The notes beneath the pieces are model-generated. The model saw only the letters and a program-made list of their open reading frames with translations, searched no databases and was not told where the DNA came from. This document shows, in pieces, positions 1-8,987 of a DNA stretch of 64,000 nucleotides. The stretch is from DAINRZ01 sp964634885 (GTDB taxonomy: Bacteria; Bacteroidota; Ignavibacteria; Kapaibacteriales; UBA2268), in assembly GCA_964634885.1 (NCBI GenBank), contig CAZWLN010000019.1:9668-73667 (forward strand), given 5' to 3'. Positions within the stretch are counted from its first letter, which is position 1, and the number at the start of each line of letters is the position of its first letter. Both the position numbers and the translations under genes were made by a program.

Positions 1-125
1 ACAACCTGCTCGACACTAAGTACATAAGCCTGGCGTACAACGGTGTTTCCTACGACCAGGAAACGGCGCTTGTCCTGTTTGGCATTCCTCTGCGCTGGGA
101 CCTCGGTGTAAAGATAGGTTTTTAG
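1..125 (+). CDS. C-terminal fragment of a probable outer-membrane protein
   Basis: Only the last 40 or so codons are present; the gene starts outside the window. Read from base 3, the frame ends ...GIPLRWDLGVKIGF then TAG. Alternating hydrophobic and polar residues with a terminal Phe resemble the last beta-strand of outer-membrane beta-barrels recognised by BamA. That is a family-level inference from a very short piece, and the full-length gene could be something else. It converges with the Asp-box gene that follows, with a possible shared hairpin between them. Confidence 0.55.
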   Translation, partial: NLLDTKYISLAYNGVSYDQETALVLFGIPLRWDLGVKIGF

Positions 126-136
126 GATTTGTACTG

Positions 137-171
137 ATGGCGGACTCCGTCTCTTGAGGCAGTGTCCGTCA
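137..171. terminator. Possible bidirectional hairpin between convergent genes
   Basis: The arms ATGGCGGAC (137-145) and GTCCGTCAT (163-171) pair over 9 bp with one G-U wobble. They lie between the stop codons of the genes ending at 125 (+) and 189 (-). There is only a weak T-tract on either side, so terminator function is uncertain. Confidence 0.35.
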
Positions 172-188
172 TTAAACTTTTCACAGAC

Positions 189-2270
189 TCAGTTTTTAAT
201 AAATTTTATTGAATTATCAGACCCGTTTTGACTCAGCCTCAGGAAATAGACACCCGGCAGGAGCTGCTCTGTATTAATGACGCAGGTGTATTCGCCTGCT
301 TCCCGGTATTGATCGACGAGTACCATTAGTTCCCGGCCCATAGAATCGTAAAGCTTAAGGCCGGCCCGGCCGGAATGAATTATTCTGTATAATATATTTG
401 ATGATACTTCAGAAGGATTAGGGTAAACCATGCACAGAATGTTCTTGTCAACTGACATGCCATCCGTCTCAGCTCCCGACACACCGCCGTTAGAAGTACT
501 GAGAATCATCCCCCCGTTTCCAACGATAAACCCGTTGTCCCGGTCGAAGAAAAACACGGCGTTCTGAGCCTGGTGTGTGCCGATGAATGCCTCCCACCAT
601 GTTTCACCGCCGTCGTAAGTTTTAAGCAGATAGCCGTCGCTGCCGCCAACCCAGCCTACTTTGCTGTCGATGAAAAACACACCTGTGTATTCCCTGTCGC
701 CAATCTTTTTAACGGTCCAGCTCTCTCCCCCGTCCGTTGAGCGGTATATTTTCCCGTGAGCCGAGGTAGCAACACCCGTATTATTGTCGGCAAAAGCCAT
801 TCCCGCGAACGTTTCATTCTCTTCGGAGTGTTTTTCTGCCCAGCTTACACCCCCGTCTGTGGATTTCAATATCTTGCCCCTGCTTGTTCCTGCAACAATT
901 GTCGATTCATTGACAAAATGTGCACAGGTAAAATGGTTGCTTTGGGCACAAGGAATTGTCACCCAGTCTTTACCGCCATTTGTTGTTTTGGCAATGAACC
1001 CGTAAACACCTATGATATAGCCGGTGTTGGCAGTTGGAAAAGCAATCTTCATGAGGTTTGCAGTAGTATTAAGCGATTGTTTGCTCCATGAAAGGCCTCC
1101 GTCTTCAGTCTTGTATGCATTGCCGTAACCGCCGACAGCCCAACCTGTCTGGGAGCTGGAAAAATACCAGGAATAGATTACCATGCCGAAGTCTTCAATG
1201 ACAGACTCTGACCAGTCTTTTCCCCCGTTCGTCGTACTAAAGTAAACCCCGTTGTCCGCACCGACAAACCCAGTGTTTTTGTCAAAGAAATATATGGAGT
1301 AATTGTCATTGCAGGATTTATCACTTATATAGTTCCAGGATTTGCCGCCGTTTGTCGTTTTTTTCATCCTGCCCAGGTTACCACCTATCCATCCGTTTGT
1401 CTTGCCGAAGAAACGTACGGAATAGAAACTTCCTTCTTCATTTTCTCCCTGTATGAAATTCCACTTTGCGCCGCCGTCTGTCGTTTTAATTGTCATCTCC
1501 TCAGAACCTACAGCAAAACCGTTGTTTTCATCGGTGAAATATATAGAATAAAGATTGGAGTTGACAATCTTAGGCATTTTTGTCCATGTCTGGCCACCGT
1601 CGGTAGTTTTGAGTGTCATTCCGGAATAGCCGCAGATGTAACCAGTGTTGGAATTAAGGAAGTGAATGCCCCGCAGTTGTTGTGTCAGTCCCGAATTCTG
1701 TGCCTGCCAGTCTGTACCTCCATTCGTCGTTTTGATGATGGTCCCGTTCTCTCCGGCAGCCCAGCCGGTATTCGCGTCAAGAAAAAAAACGGCAAAGAGG
1801 TTTTGTGCGGTACCGGTTGATAGTTTAGCCCAGCTTTCCCCCCCATCGGTAGATTTTATTACCACACCACCTACACAGACAGCAAAAATTGTGTTTTCAT
1901 CTGCAAATTTTACAGAAGTAATTATATCGCTCAAAGAGGGATATAATGCTTTCCAGGTCAGGCCACCGTCAGTAGTTTTAATAATCGTTCCCAATTCACC
2001 TACTGCTATGCCTGTGTTTTCCGTTACAAAATCCATACCCCAGAAAAAAGCCTTGACTCCCGTTTTGAGTGCAGTCCAGTTTTCTCCGTAGTCGGAGGTT
2101 TTAATGATCGTACCCGCGGCTCCGGCAGCAAACAGCGTATTGTCGTTCACCTGGCATACTGAAAAGAGTCCGTTTCCCTGCGGTTTTGGGTTTTGCCATT
2201 GCCAGTTCCAGGGTTGGGCACTGATTTCTACGGTTGTAGCAATTAACAGAAAGATAAACAATTGTTTCAT
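189..2270 (-). CDS. Secreted Asp-box (Ycf48/BNR) repeat protein with T9SS sorting domain
   Basis: This 693-residue protein starts with a signal peptide (MKQLFIFLLIATTVEISAQ) whose likely cleavage leaves Gln at the mature N-terminus. About 13 copies of the Asp-box motif [ST]-[DN]-G-G-x-x-W follow from residue ~60 to ~580 (TDGGLTW, TNGGTDW, YDGGETW), spaced roughly 40-45 residues, as expected of blades in a Ycf48-like beta-propeller. The last ~80 residues begin with VYPNPSE and end with GVYFLRLSQNG...IKFIKN, the typical type A T9SS C-terminal domain, so the protein should be exported across the outer membrane and attached or released. No catalytic site is visible; a binding or adhesive role is inferred. 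It is divergent from serS. Confidence 0.88.
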   Translation of the reverse strand: MKQLFIFLLIATTVEISAQPWNWQWQNPKPQGNGLFSVCQVNDNTLFAAGAAGTIIKTSDYGENWTALKTGVKAFFWGMDFVTENTGIAVGELGTIIKTTDGGLTWKALYPSLSDIITSVKFADENTIFAVCVGGVVIKSTDGGESWAKLSTGTAQNLFAVFFLDANTGWAAGENGTIIKTTNGGTDWQAQNSGLTQQLRGIHFLNSNTGYICGYSGMTLKTTDGGQTWTKMPKIVNSNLYSIYFTDENNGFAVGSEEMTIKTTDGGAKWNFIQGENEEGSFYSVRFFGKTNGWIGGNLGRMKKTTNGGKSWNYISDKSCNDNYSIYFFDKNTGFVGADNGVYFSTTNGGKDWSESVIEDFGMVIYSWYFSSSQTGWAVGGYGNAYKTEDGGLSWSKQSLNTTANLMKIAFPTANTGYIIGVYGFIAKTTNGGKDWVTIPCAQSNHFTCAHFVNESTIVAGTSRGKILKSTDGGVSWAEKHSEENETFAGMAFADNNTGVATSAHGKIYRSTDGGESWTVKKIGDREYTGVFFIDSKVGWVGGSDGYLLKTYDGGETWWEAFIGTHQAQNAVFFFDRDNGFIVGNGGMILSTSNGGVSGAETDGMSVDKNILCMVYPNPSEVSSNILYRIIHSGRAGLKLYDSMGRELMVLVDQYREAGEYTCVINTEQLLPGVYFLRLSQNGSDNSIKFIKN

Positions 2271-2503
2271 ATACTTGCAAGATTATTGAACAACATCATC
2301 ATTATTACATTAAATTATTAAAATTCATGTAAATAATAAAATTTGTTTTTAATATTTGATTAGTAATAGGAAAATAAAAGCAGATTTTGATATTTGTTTT
2401 TTCTACTATTATTATAATGAAGAACTTTATTTGCATAAATATGAAATTTTTAACCTTCTGATTCGTAATTCATTTTTTTATTTGGAAATAGAAGGAATTG
2501 TTT

Positions 2504-3766
2504 ATGCTCGATCTTAAGTACATACGTGAAAACAGCGAATTGGTAGCTATTAATATCAGGAATAAAAATGAGAAGGCAGACGTTTCAGAGATTCTTGCCC
2601 TCGACGAAAGAAGAAGGGCTATAATCACTGAAGTCGAGAAACTGAAAAACCAAAGGAATGTGGTTTCTAAGGAAATTGCAGTCCTGAAGAAAGATAAAAT
2701 CGACGCAGAAGAAAAGATTGCCGCGATGAAACAGGTCTCCGACACGATCAAAGACCTGGACGACGAGTCAAGGGCTATCGAAGAAAAGCTTGAAGCGCTT
2801 CTTCTCACTGTTCCCAATATGCTTTGCGAGAAAGTTCCCGTAGGCAAAACTGCCGACGACAATGCTGTAATCAGGAGTTGGGGTACACCGATTGCTGAAA
2901 AACTTGAGAAAGACCACATCGAAATATCCAAGGAACTGGGAATTCTCGATTTCGAAAGAGGAGCCAGGGTTTCCGGCGCCGGTTTCGCCTACTATGTCGG
3001 TAAGGGTGCAACTCTCGAAAGAGCGCTGATCAATTTCTTCCTCGACTATCACACAGAAAAGCACACTTACAAAGAGATGATGACCCCTTTCATCGTTAAC
3101 CGTGCAGCCATGACCGGCACCGGACAGATACCCAAACTTGCCGAGGACATGTACTACTGCGACAAAGACGAACTTTACCTGATACCCACAGCCGAAGTAC
3201 CCCTTACCAATTTCCACTCCGGCGAGTTTCTAAAAACCGAAGACCTGCCCATTCATTTCTGTGGCTATTCTCCATGTTTCAGGCGCGAAGCCGGCAGTTA
3301 CGGCAAAGACACACGCGGTTTCCTTCGTGTTCACCAGTTCAACAAAGTCGAACTCGTTAAGTTCACCAAGCCGGAAGAATCATACAAAGAACTGGAACTG
3401 CTTGTCAGCGACGTAGAAGACCTTCTCAAGGCTTTGCAGTTGCCTTACAGGGTAATTCTTCTCTGCAGCGGCGACACCAGTTTCTCCAGCGCCATGACAT
3501 ACGACCTCGAAGTCTGGTCCCCGGCAGAACAGAAATGGCTCGAAGTTTCCAGCTGCTCCAACTTTGTCGATTTCCAGGCCCGCAGGGCAGGCATCAGGTT
3601 CAAACCGGACCCGAACGCTAAGCCTCAGTTTGTCCATACCTTAAACGGAAGCGGATTGGCTACTCCAAGGATTCTTGTTGCCCTCATCGAAAACTATTAC
3701 AAAAACGGAAAAATTTCTGTTCCTGAAGTTTTAAGGCCATATTGCAAATTTGATGTAATAGAATAA
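2504..3766 (+). CDS. serS: Serine--tRNA ligase
   Basis: SerRS charges tRNA-Ser (and tRNA-Sec where present) in the cytoplasm. The product starts MLDLKYIREN, the usual N-terminus, and runs about 420 residues, the normal length. An N-terminal coiled-coil arm (residues ~25-105, rich in K/E heptads) is followed by the class II core, with the motif 2 loop around FRREAGSYGKDTRGFLRVHQF and motif 3 near LNGSGLATPRILVALIENY. I chose ATG 2504 over an in-frame TTG six bases upstream because GAAGGA at 2491-2496 is well placed for it. The gene stands alone, divergent from the Asp-box gene. The long AT-rich spacer downstream is the candidate replication origin. Confidence 0.97.
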   Translation: MLDLKYIRENSELVAINIRNKNEKADVSEILALDERRRAIITEVEKLKNQRNVVSKEIAVLKKDKIDAEEKIAAMKQVSDTIKDLDDESRAIEEKLEALLLTVPNMLCEKVPVGKTADDNAVIRSWGTPIAEKLEKDHIEISKELGILDFERGARVSGAGFAYYVGKGATLERALINFFLDYHTEKHTYKEMMTPFIVNRAAMTGTGQIPKLAEDMYYCDKDELYLIPTAEVPLTNFHSGEFLKTEDLPIHFCGYSPCFRREAGSYGKDTRGFLRVHQFNKVELVKFTKPEESYKELELLVSDVEDLLKALQLPYRVILLCSGDTSFSSAMTYDLEVWSPAEQKWLEVSSCSNFVDFQARRAGIRFKPDPNAKPQFVHTLNGSGLATPRILVALIENYYKNGKISVPEVLRPYCKFDVIE

Positions 3767-4102
3767 AGTTATTTTCTATTATTATACTATAATATAAGGG
3801 ATGTGGAAAAGTTGACAATTTAATGTTGATTTCTTATAAATATCATAAATATTAAGAAATTATTGAAAATTGAAAATAAGAATTCGATGTTAATAATTAT
3901 GTGGAAATAAGATGAATTATTAACAAAATTGTTGAAAAGTGCAGGCAGTTATATGCAAGAAATCTTTTTCCACATTTTCCACAATAGTTTTCCAATACAC
4001 TTTTCCACAACGATGTGGAAAAATAATATTAATATATTATCGGAATAACATATAAGTTTATTTAATAGAAAAAGAAATAAATCGAAAAAGTTTGGTAAAA
4101 AT
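3767..4102. other. Candidate chromosomal replication origin (DnaA-box cluster)
   Basis: This 336-bp AT-rich spacer between serS and rpiB contains five exact copies of TTTTCCACA, which fits the relaxed DnaA-box consensus TTWTNCACA. Three are on the + strand (3966-3974, 3975-3983 in direct tandem, 4001-4009) and two on the - strand (3802-3810, 4014-4022). Near-copies lie at 3900-3908 and 3988-3996. The stretch around 3820-3900 is almost pure A/T and could serve as the unwinding element. In a few 60-nt lines counted by eye, the + strand leans to C over G on the left (1-3.6 kb) and to G over C in several genes on the right, the direction expected at an origin; this is not a full skew calculation. 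No dnaA gene is nearby in the window. Confidence 0.65.
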
Positions 4103-4552
4103 ATGAAAATAGCAATAGGAGCCGATCACGCCGGCTTTGAATATAAAAATGCAATTGTGGAGTACCTGACACAGAAAGGCCATGTACTCGACGACTTCGG
4201 AACCAACACATCCGAATCGGTGGATTACCCCGACTATGCTTTCTCTGTTGCCGAAGCAGTAAGGTACGGCGACGCCGAAGCCGGAATACTGATCTGTGGA
4301 ACCGGAATAGGTGTCAGCATAGCTGCAAACAAAGTCAAGGGCATCAGGGCAGCAAACTGCTGCTCGGCGGAAATGGCGAAACTGGCACGCGAACACAACA
4401 ACGCAAACATTGTAACGTTCGGCGCCAGGCTGATTGACATTGAAACAGCAAAGGCAATCGTGGACGCTTTCCTTTGGAGTGAATTTAAAGGCGGAAGGCA
4501 CCAGAAAAGAATAGAAAAGATGAGCCGTAAGGAAACAGGTGAAGAGGAATAG
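4103..4552 (+). CDS. rpiB: Ribose-5-phosphate isomerase B
   Basis: RpiB interconverts ribose 5-phosphate and ribulose 5-phosphate in the pentose phosphate pathway. The 149-residue product opens with MKIAIGADHAGFEYK, the family signature holding the substrate-binding Asp-His. It also carries ILICGTGIGVSIAANKVKGIRAA, which includes the catalytic Cys and the anion-binding GTGIG loop. Length is normal (about 145-155). Some family members act on other sugar phosphates such as allose or galactose 6-phosphate, but nothing nearby suggests that. The start has no clear Shine-Dalgarno (A-rich leader). A strong hairpin follows the stop codon. Confidence 0.95.
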   Translation: MKIAIGADHAGFEYKNAIVEYLTQKGHVLDDFGTNTSESVDYPDYAFSVAEAVRYGDAEAGILICGTGIGVSIAANKVKGIRAANCCSAEMAKLAREHNNANIVTFGARLIDIETAKAIVDAFLWSEFKGGRHQKRIEKMSRKETGEEE

Positions 4553-4560
4553 AAAACGGG

Positions 4561-4594
4561 TTAATAGCCTCAAGCAGAAGCTTGAGGCTATTAA
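4561..4594. repeat. REP-like 15-bp hairpin after rpiB
   Basis: A perfect 15-bp stem (4561-4575 and 4580-4594) closes a four-base AGAA loop. Its right edge GGCTATTAAATTCA is shared with the right hairpin of the REPIN-like element at 44983-45002, which suggests one repeat family. It may also end rpiB transcription, but there is no strong T-run. Confidence 0.6.
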
Positions 4595-4750
4595 ATTCAT
4601 TTATTATTCAAATAAAACCTCAAAATAATAACCTACACCTATTTTTCTATACTTTCTTACATTTTACATGATAAACTTTAAGAAAATATAAATTTCATTT
4701 CTTTCCTTGGTTAACCTTTGAAAATACCATTTCTCATTTCACATAAAAAA

Positions 4751-4759
4751 TGTTATAAT
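4751..4759 (+). promoter_or_regulatory. Extended -10 promoter of first YD-repeat gene
   Basis: TGTTATAAT matches the sigma70 extended -10 (TGnTATAAT), 16 bp before the first possible ATG at 4776. The same 9-mer precedes the third gene of the cluster. No convincing -35 is seen, as is usual for extended -10 promoters. If this is used, the leader is very short. Confidence 0.45.
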
Positions 4760-4775
4760 TGCATATTAAAAAATT

Positions 4776-5822
4776 ATGATCAGAAGGGTAAAGTTGAAGA
4801 AAATGATTTTTCTGTTGTTCTTCACAATGGCCTGGCTTTCATTATCTGTTCAATCGCAGGAAAAAGTGAAAGGCGGATTCCGTCATTGTGAAGTTTATAC
4901 TTACGATAATGAACACTTAGAAAAAGATACCCTCATAATGATACTCAATCTTAAATACAGCTATGATGAAAATGGAAACAAGACAGAAGAGAGATGTATT
5001 ATCAACCAAATGGAATCATGGAAAAGAATAAAAGCTTATAATGAGAAGGGAAGTATAACTGAAGAATTGGAATATTCAGCCGGAAGTTTAAAAGAAAAAA
5101 AGTCATACGAATATGATGAAAAAGGGAATATGATTGCAACCCGCATTTTTTTATCAAGTGATACTCTTCCGTACATTAAAGACTGCTTCATATATGATGA
5201 AGATGGGAATAAAACACATGAAATAATAAATGAAGGTGATAGTTTACATAGAATTAAATACATATATAAATACGATAGGAAAAGAAATGTAATTGAAAAG
5301 ACTGAGTATTACCCTGACAACACAATAAAAAAGAGAGAAGTATATCGGTATAACAAAAAGAGTAACAAGATTGATTCTATTATATTATTTCACGGCGAAA
5401 CGGAAGTATCCAGAGTAAAATATAATTATGATGGTAACGGAAACATGGTCAATAAAGAGAGTGTAACAGGCGATTTTACTGTTTCCTGGAAAAAGGGCTA
5501 TAAATACGATGAAACAGGGAAAATAACGGAGAAAACAGAACACTATTCTGACGGAAGCGTTTTGGAGAGACGGGAATACAAATACGATGAAAGTGGCAAG
5601 CCAGTTGAAGAAACAAGCTATTTTCAGGATGGTACGGTCAATACAGTTGATAGATATGACGGTAGTGGTAACAGGATTGAACATTTGGAAAAGTATAACG
5701 GAGAATCTTTTGATATTCGGAAAACAATGAAATTTGACAACTGGGGAAATTTGGTTGAGGAAATACATTATAAAGGTACCGATGAAATATTATTGAAAAT
5801 TGAATATGTATACTCAGGATAG
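4776..5822 (+). CDS. Secreted YD-like tandem repeat protein, first of three paralogues
   Basis: I do not recognise an assigned function. The 348-residue product has a signal peptide (core MIFLLFFTMAWLSLSVQSQ) with Gln likely at the mature N-terminus, then a conserved KGGF motif shared with the next two genes. The rest is about 12 repeats of ~22 residues with consensus Y-x-Y-D-E-x-G-N-x-x-E-[EK]-x-x-Y-x-x-[GD]-[ST]. These resemble RHS/YD and MORN-variant repeats, but there is no RHS core, no toxin tip and no T9SS domain. The base composition is clearly more AT-rich than serS or mfd. The start could also be the ATG at 4803, which still gives a signal peptide. The product is probably periplasmic or surface-located; its binding partner is unknown. 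Confidence 0.75.
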   Translation: MIRRVKLKKMIFLLFFTMAWLSLSVQSQEKVKGGFRHCEVYTYDNEHLEKDTLIMILNLKYSYDENGNKTEERCIINQMESWKRIKAYNEKGSITEELEYSAGSLKEKKSYEYDEKGNMIATRIFLSSDTLPYIKDCFIYDEDGNKTHEIINEGDSLHRIKYIYKYDRKRNVIEKTEYYPDNTIKKREVYRYNKKSNKIDSIILFHGETEVSRVKYNYDGNGNMVNKESVTGDFTVSWKKGYKYDETGKITEKTEHYSDGSVLERREYKYDESGKPVEETSYFQDGTVNTVDRYDGSGNRIEHLEKYNGESFDIRKTMKFDNWGNLVEEIHYKGTDEILLKIEYVYSG

Positions 5823-5826
5823 GTAA

Positions 5827-6834
5827 ATGATGGCAAACCGGAAACAGAAAAAAAAATGGAAAGGCGAAGGAAATCGGATTATAGTGATAATACTTTTACT
5901 AATATCTTTTGCCTGCATTTTTGTTCCAATAAATGGTAAAGACAGGATTAAGGGTGGATTCCAAAAAGCTTATTTATATATTTATTTGTATAAAAACGGG
6001 GAGTGGGATACTGCTGGAAATAAGCCTGTTAATATTTACAGTTATGATGAAAATGGAAACTGGACCGGATGGGATAAACCAAGAGACAATGGGTGTTTCA
6101 GCAAATACAAAATTAGATACGACAGCCACGGAAACAAGACAGAGTCGGCCTATTACAATTTCAGGGACTCTCTTTGTAAAAAAGAGTACCAAATGAAATA
6201 CTATTATGACGCCAGGGGAAATATTGTCGAGGAAGCATTTTTCTTTCCCGGTGGAAAACTTTATTATGGGAATATATATAAATATGATAGTAATGGTTTT
6301 CAGTTTGGTAGTATGCAATACGATGGAAATGGCAATGTATTAAATAAAAGCTATTCTAAAAACAAAGACACTAACAGCAATGAGGAATGTGTAGGGTACT
6401 ATCATGGCGGCTTTGAACCAAGCCGATCGATTTTCAAGAAAGACAAAAATGGAAAAAAAACTGAGTTATACCATTATGATTCAACCGGTTTAGGCTGCTT
6501 GGAAAAAGAAATCAGGTATAATCATTATGGAAATATAATCGAAGAAATTAATTATACAAGCATTGGCTCAGTCAAGGATAGAAAAGTATATAATTACTAT
6601 GATAGCGGTTTATTAAATGAACTTATATGCTATCATAAAGGTGAATGTATTACGAAATGGCAAAAGTACGATATTAATGGCAATATTATTGAAGAAACAG
6701 ACTATAATTATGACTGTTCATTTAATCACAAAAAAGCATATGAGTATGACGAATTTGGTAATAAAACAGCCGAGATTGATTATCAACTGCCCGATTTACC
6801 ATATAAGAAAACGGTGTATATTTACTCTAAATAG
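5827..6834 (+). CDS. Secreted YD-like tandem repeat protein, second paralogue
   Basis: This gene starts 4 bp after the previous stop codon, so the two are probably cotranscribed. The 335-residue product has a basic N-terminus (MMANRKQKKKWKGEGNR), a hydrophobic segment of ~18 residues (IIVIILLLISFACIFVPI) and then DRIKGGFQKAYLYIY, matching the KGGF motif of its neighbours. The repeats are more degenerate than in the first copy (YKYDSNGF, YDSHGNKTESAYYN, YDEFGNKTAEIDY). The hydrophobic segment may be a signal peptide or an uncleaved anchor. No enzyme motif is visible and the function is unknown. Confidence 0.72.
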   Translation: MMANRKQKKKWKGEGNRIIVIILLLISFACIFVPINGKDRIKGGFQKAYLYIYLYKNGEWDTAGNKPVNIYSYDENGNWTGWDKPRDNGCFSKYKIRYDSHGNKTESAYYNFRDSLCKKEYQMKYYYDARGNIVEEAFFFPGGKLYYGNIYKYDSNGFQFGSMQYDGNGNVLNKSYSKNKDTNSNEECVGYYHGGFEPSRSIFKKDKNGKKTELYHYDSTGLGCLEKEIRYNHYGNIIEEINYTSIGSVKDRKVYNYYDSGLLNELICYHKGECITKWQKYDINGNIIEETDYNYDCSFNHKKAYEYDEFGNKTAEIDYQLPDLPYKKTVYIYSK

Positions 6835-6980
6835 ATATTCTTTTCAATTCAATAACTTGCTCTAAAGAGCATCCAATGTCCATAATAACACATCAGCAAT
6901 GGAATACAACCTATCCCCTGCCAATTCTTGGTAAATAATAGGTGGATATTGATAAATGCCTTTCATATATTTCAAAAATA

Positions 6981-6989
6981 TGTTATAAT
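6981..6989 (+). promoter_or_regulatory. Extended -10 promoter of third YD-repeat gene
   Basis: TGTTATAAT is identical to the site at 4751-4759 and lies 43 bp before ATG 7032. An AAGG ribosome-binding site (7019-7022) fits that start. Confidence 0.45.
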
Positions 6990-7031
6990 TGTGCTGCAAA
7001 TAGGATATCATCAAAAAATAAGGTATTTTCG

Positions 7032-8141
7032 ATGAAGAAAGCCATTATTCTTGTTCTGTTGGCAGTCATGAGACTACCTCTCCTGGGGGAAATTGAAACA
7101 GATTATTACCTGATATTACAGTCCGATACGATTAAAGGAGGTTACGAACAGTGCATGTTGTATGTGTACGATTATAAATACGGGGAAGTAGGCTCACTGC
7201 CCAAATACACGAAAATATTAATGATATATAACAAAAAGGGCATTGAAATAAAAGGACAGAGGTATTTTTCCGACGGTTCTACCGGAGATGAATGGGAAAA
7301 CATTTATAATGAAAAAGGAGAATTAACAGAATGCAGATACCACCGGGAAAATGATACAACTCACTGCCTATCGACGGTTAAAAGATTTAATAATGGTAAA
7401 GAATGCGAAGAGATCACCGAATGTTCTGACGGAAAAATAGAAAAACGCAAAACAAAATACAACGATAAAGGCGATATTACTGAAGAAACAAAGTACAATG
7501 AAGAAGGTTCCGTAGAATGGAAAGACATTTATACATATAATGACAGAGGAAAGTTGATAGAGTATAAGAATTGCTTTCAGGACAATTCCATTTGCAACAG
7601 GCGTACCTATCAATACGATGACAGAGACAGCCTGATTGTTGAAAAAAATTACCGGACTGACGGCTCACTGATATTTAAAACTGTGTCAGAGTACGATTTA
7701 AGTGGCAATTTGACGAAAGAGACACATTATAAATCCGAAGACTCTGTCAGTAGCTACTATCTATATAAATATGACGACAGAAACAGAAAGATTGAGGAAA
7801 CATCTTTTTTCGCTGATGGTAGAATGTACAATACAGAAAATGTCAATTATAAAGAAGATGGCACAAGAACAGTATTGAAATGGGAAGATAAGGAACAGAT
7901 ATGGGATGATATAGGAGCGATAGTACAGGAATATATACATAAACCGGAGTACAACGGTGTTTTCACAAAAACAATATATAAGGATGATAGAAGAATTGAA
8001 GAGATTTCATACAATTCTGACGACAGTGTCAACTTCAGAATAAAATATATCTATGATGAATACGGAAACCTGACCGACAGGCTGTTTTACAATGAGATAA
8101 ACAAAACAATAACCAGGTTATACTGGAAATTCTCAAAATAG
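7032..8141 (+). CDS. Secreted YD-like tandem repeat protein, third paralogue
   Basis: I place the start at ATG 7032 because it follows AAGG at good spacing and gives a signal peptide (MKKAIILVLLAVMRLPLLGE). The open frame extends upstream to a GTG at 6942, but that segment does not look like a leader. The 369-residue product shares the KGG[FY] motif (DTIKGGYEQCMLYVYDY) and about a dozen ~22-residue repeats (YNDKGDITEETKYNEEGS, YDLSGNLTKETHYKSEDS). It has its own promoter, so it may be expressed separately from the first two. There is no T9SS domain and no catalytic motif; its function is unknown. Confidence 0.73.
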   Translation: MKKAIILVLLAVMRLPLLGEIETDYYLILQSDTIKGGYEQCMLYVYDYKYGEVGSLPKYTKILMIYNKKGIEIKGQRYFSDGSTGDEWENIYNEKGELTECRYHRENDTTHCLSTVKRFNNGKECEEITECSDGKIEKRKTKYNDKGDITEETKYNEEGSVEWKDIYTYNDRGKLIEYKNCFQDNSICNRRTYQYDDRDSLIVEKNYRTDGSLIFKTVSEYDLSGNLTKETHYKSEDSVSSYYLYKYDDRNRKIEETSFFADGRMYNTENVNYKEDGTRTVLKWEDKEQIWDDIGAIVQEYIHKPEYNGVFTKTIYKDDRRIEEISYNSDDSVNFRIKYIYDEYGNLTDRLFYNEINKTITRLYWKFSK

Positions 8142-8438
8142 AGGTAAACAGGTTCTTCTCAGTTTGTAGTGGTTAAATAATGAAGAAAATCAAATATATA
8201 TTTTTCAATTCTCAATGGACACACCCCGGCTGCTACCGCAGTCACCCCTCTTGTTAGAGGGGTTAAGATCTGACACAGCGCTCCCCCTCTGGCAAGAGGG
8301 GGACGGGGTGTGTGTAATTGCGCTTTATTACTGTATTATTGTCAGATAATCTATTGCTGTTAAAACCCATAATCATAATGATAGGTACTCTTTAAACCCA
8401 TACTAAATAGCGAAGTAACTGTTTATTATACCCCATCA
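8142..8438. repeat. Spacer with ~100-bp palindromic repeat (8218-8316)
   Basis: The core runs from ACACACCCCG to its near-complement CGGGGTGTGT. Inside are two smaller hairpins built from CCCCTCT...AGAGGGG and CCCCCTCT...AGAGGGGG. No gene is visible. It could form a long imperfect hairpin in RNA from either strand and end transcription of the repeat-protein cluster. It looks like a dispersed intergenic repeat; no second copy is in the window. Confidence 0.55.
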
Positions 8439-8900
8439 TTACCTCACCATGAACAATTTCCTGAGGGCTTTGTCGCGGAAGTCAAAGATGGAACGCAGTT
8501 TCCTGCCGACGAACAACAGGTTCACCAGCCGACCAAGCAGAGGTATCGGCACCGAGTAATGAACGGTGTCTTCAATCTCGACGCCACCTGCAACTTCGGT
8601 CAGCATGTGCTGGTGATGCCAGAACTTGAAAGGCCCGAAGTGCTGAACATCGACGAAATAGCCGGGTTCCTCTATGTGTGTAATCTCGGTAATCCAAGTC
8701 AAAGGGATTGCCAACATGGGGCGTATCCTGTACTGTATGATCATCCCGGCGTACATGTAGCGCGGCAGCCTGTCGAGAATGCGGAAACCGAGAGAAGGAG
8801 GCAGGATCATCGATAGGTTGCGGGGATCGGAGAAATACTCCCAGGCGTCTGAGATGTTTATCGGCAATTTTATTGACCTGTGGAATCTGTAAACTTTCAT
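8439..8900 (-). CDS. SRPBCC (START-like) family protein
   Basis: This 153-residue protein has the layout of the SRPBCC/polyketide-cyclase fold: an N-terminal strand (MKVYRFHRSIKLPIN), a helix at ISDAWEYFSDPRNLSMILPP, a run of beta strands including ITEITHIEEPGYFVDVQ, and a C-terminal helix (RSIFDFRDKALRKLF). The phrase DVQHFGPFKFWHHQHMLTEV is typical of the subgroup often annotated as ligand-binding or 'cell division inhibitor'-like proteins. The fold makes a deep cavity for a hydrophobic ligand; the ligand is not predictable. It is divergent from mfd with a 110-bp spacer. Confidence 0.8.
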   Translation of the reverse strand: MKVYRFHRSIKLPINISDAWEYFSDPRNLSMILPPSLGFRILDRLPRYMYAGMIIQYRIRPMLAIPLTWITEITHIEEPGYFVDVQHFGPFKFWHHQHMLTEVAGGVEIEDTVHYSVPIPLLGRLVNLLFVGRKLRSIFDFRDKALRKLFMVR

Positions 8901-8987
8901 TAACCCTACATTTATTCATTAATAATAATAATTTTCATCAGTATCGATGCAATAAAATTAGTTCAAATTTTTCATATTCCAAAAAAA

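Noticed and set aside
4776..8141. RHS/contact-dependent toxin locus
   Set aside because: The proteins are 335-369 residues, without the RHS core, the self-cleavage motif or variable toxin tips, and with no immunity gene.
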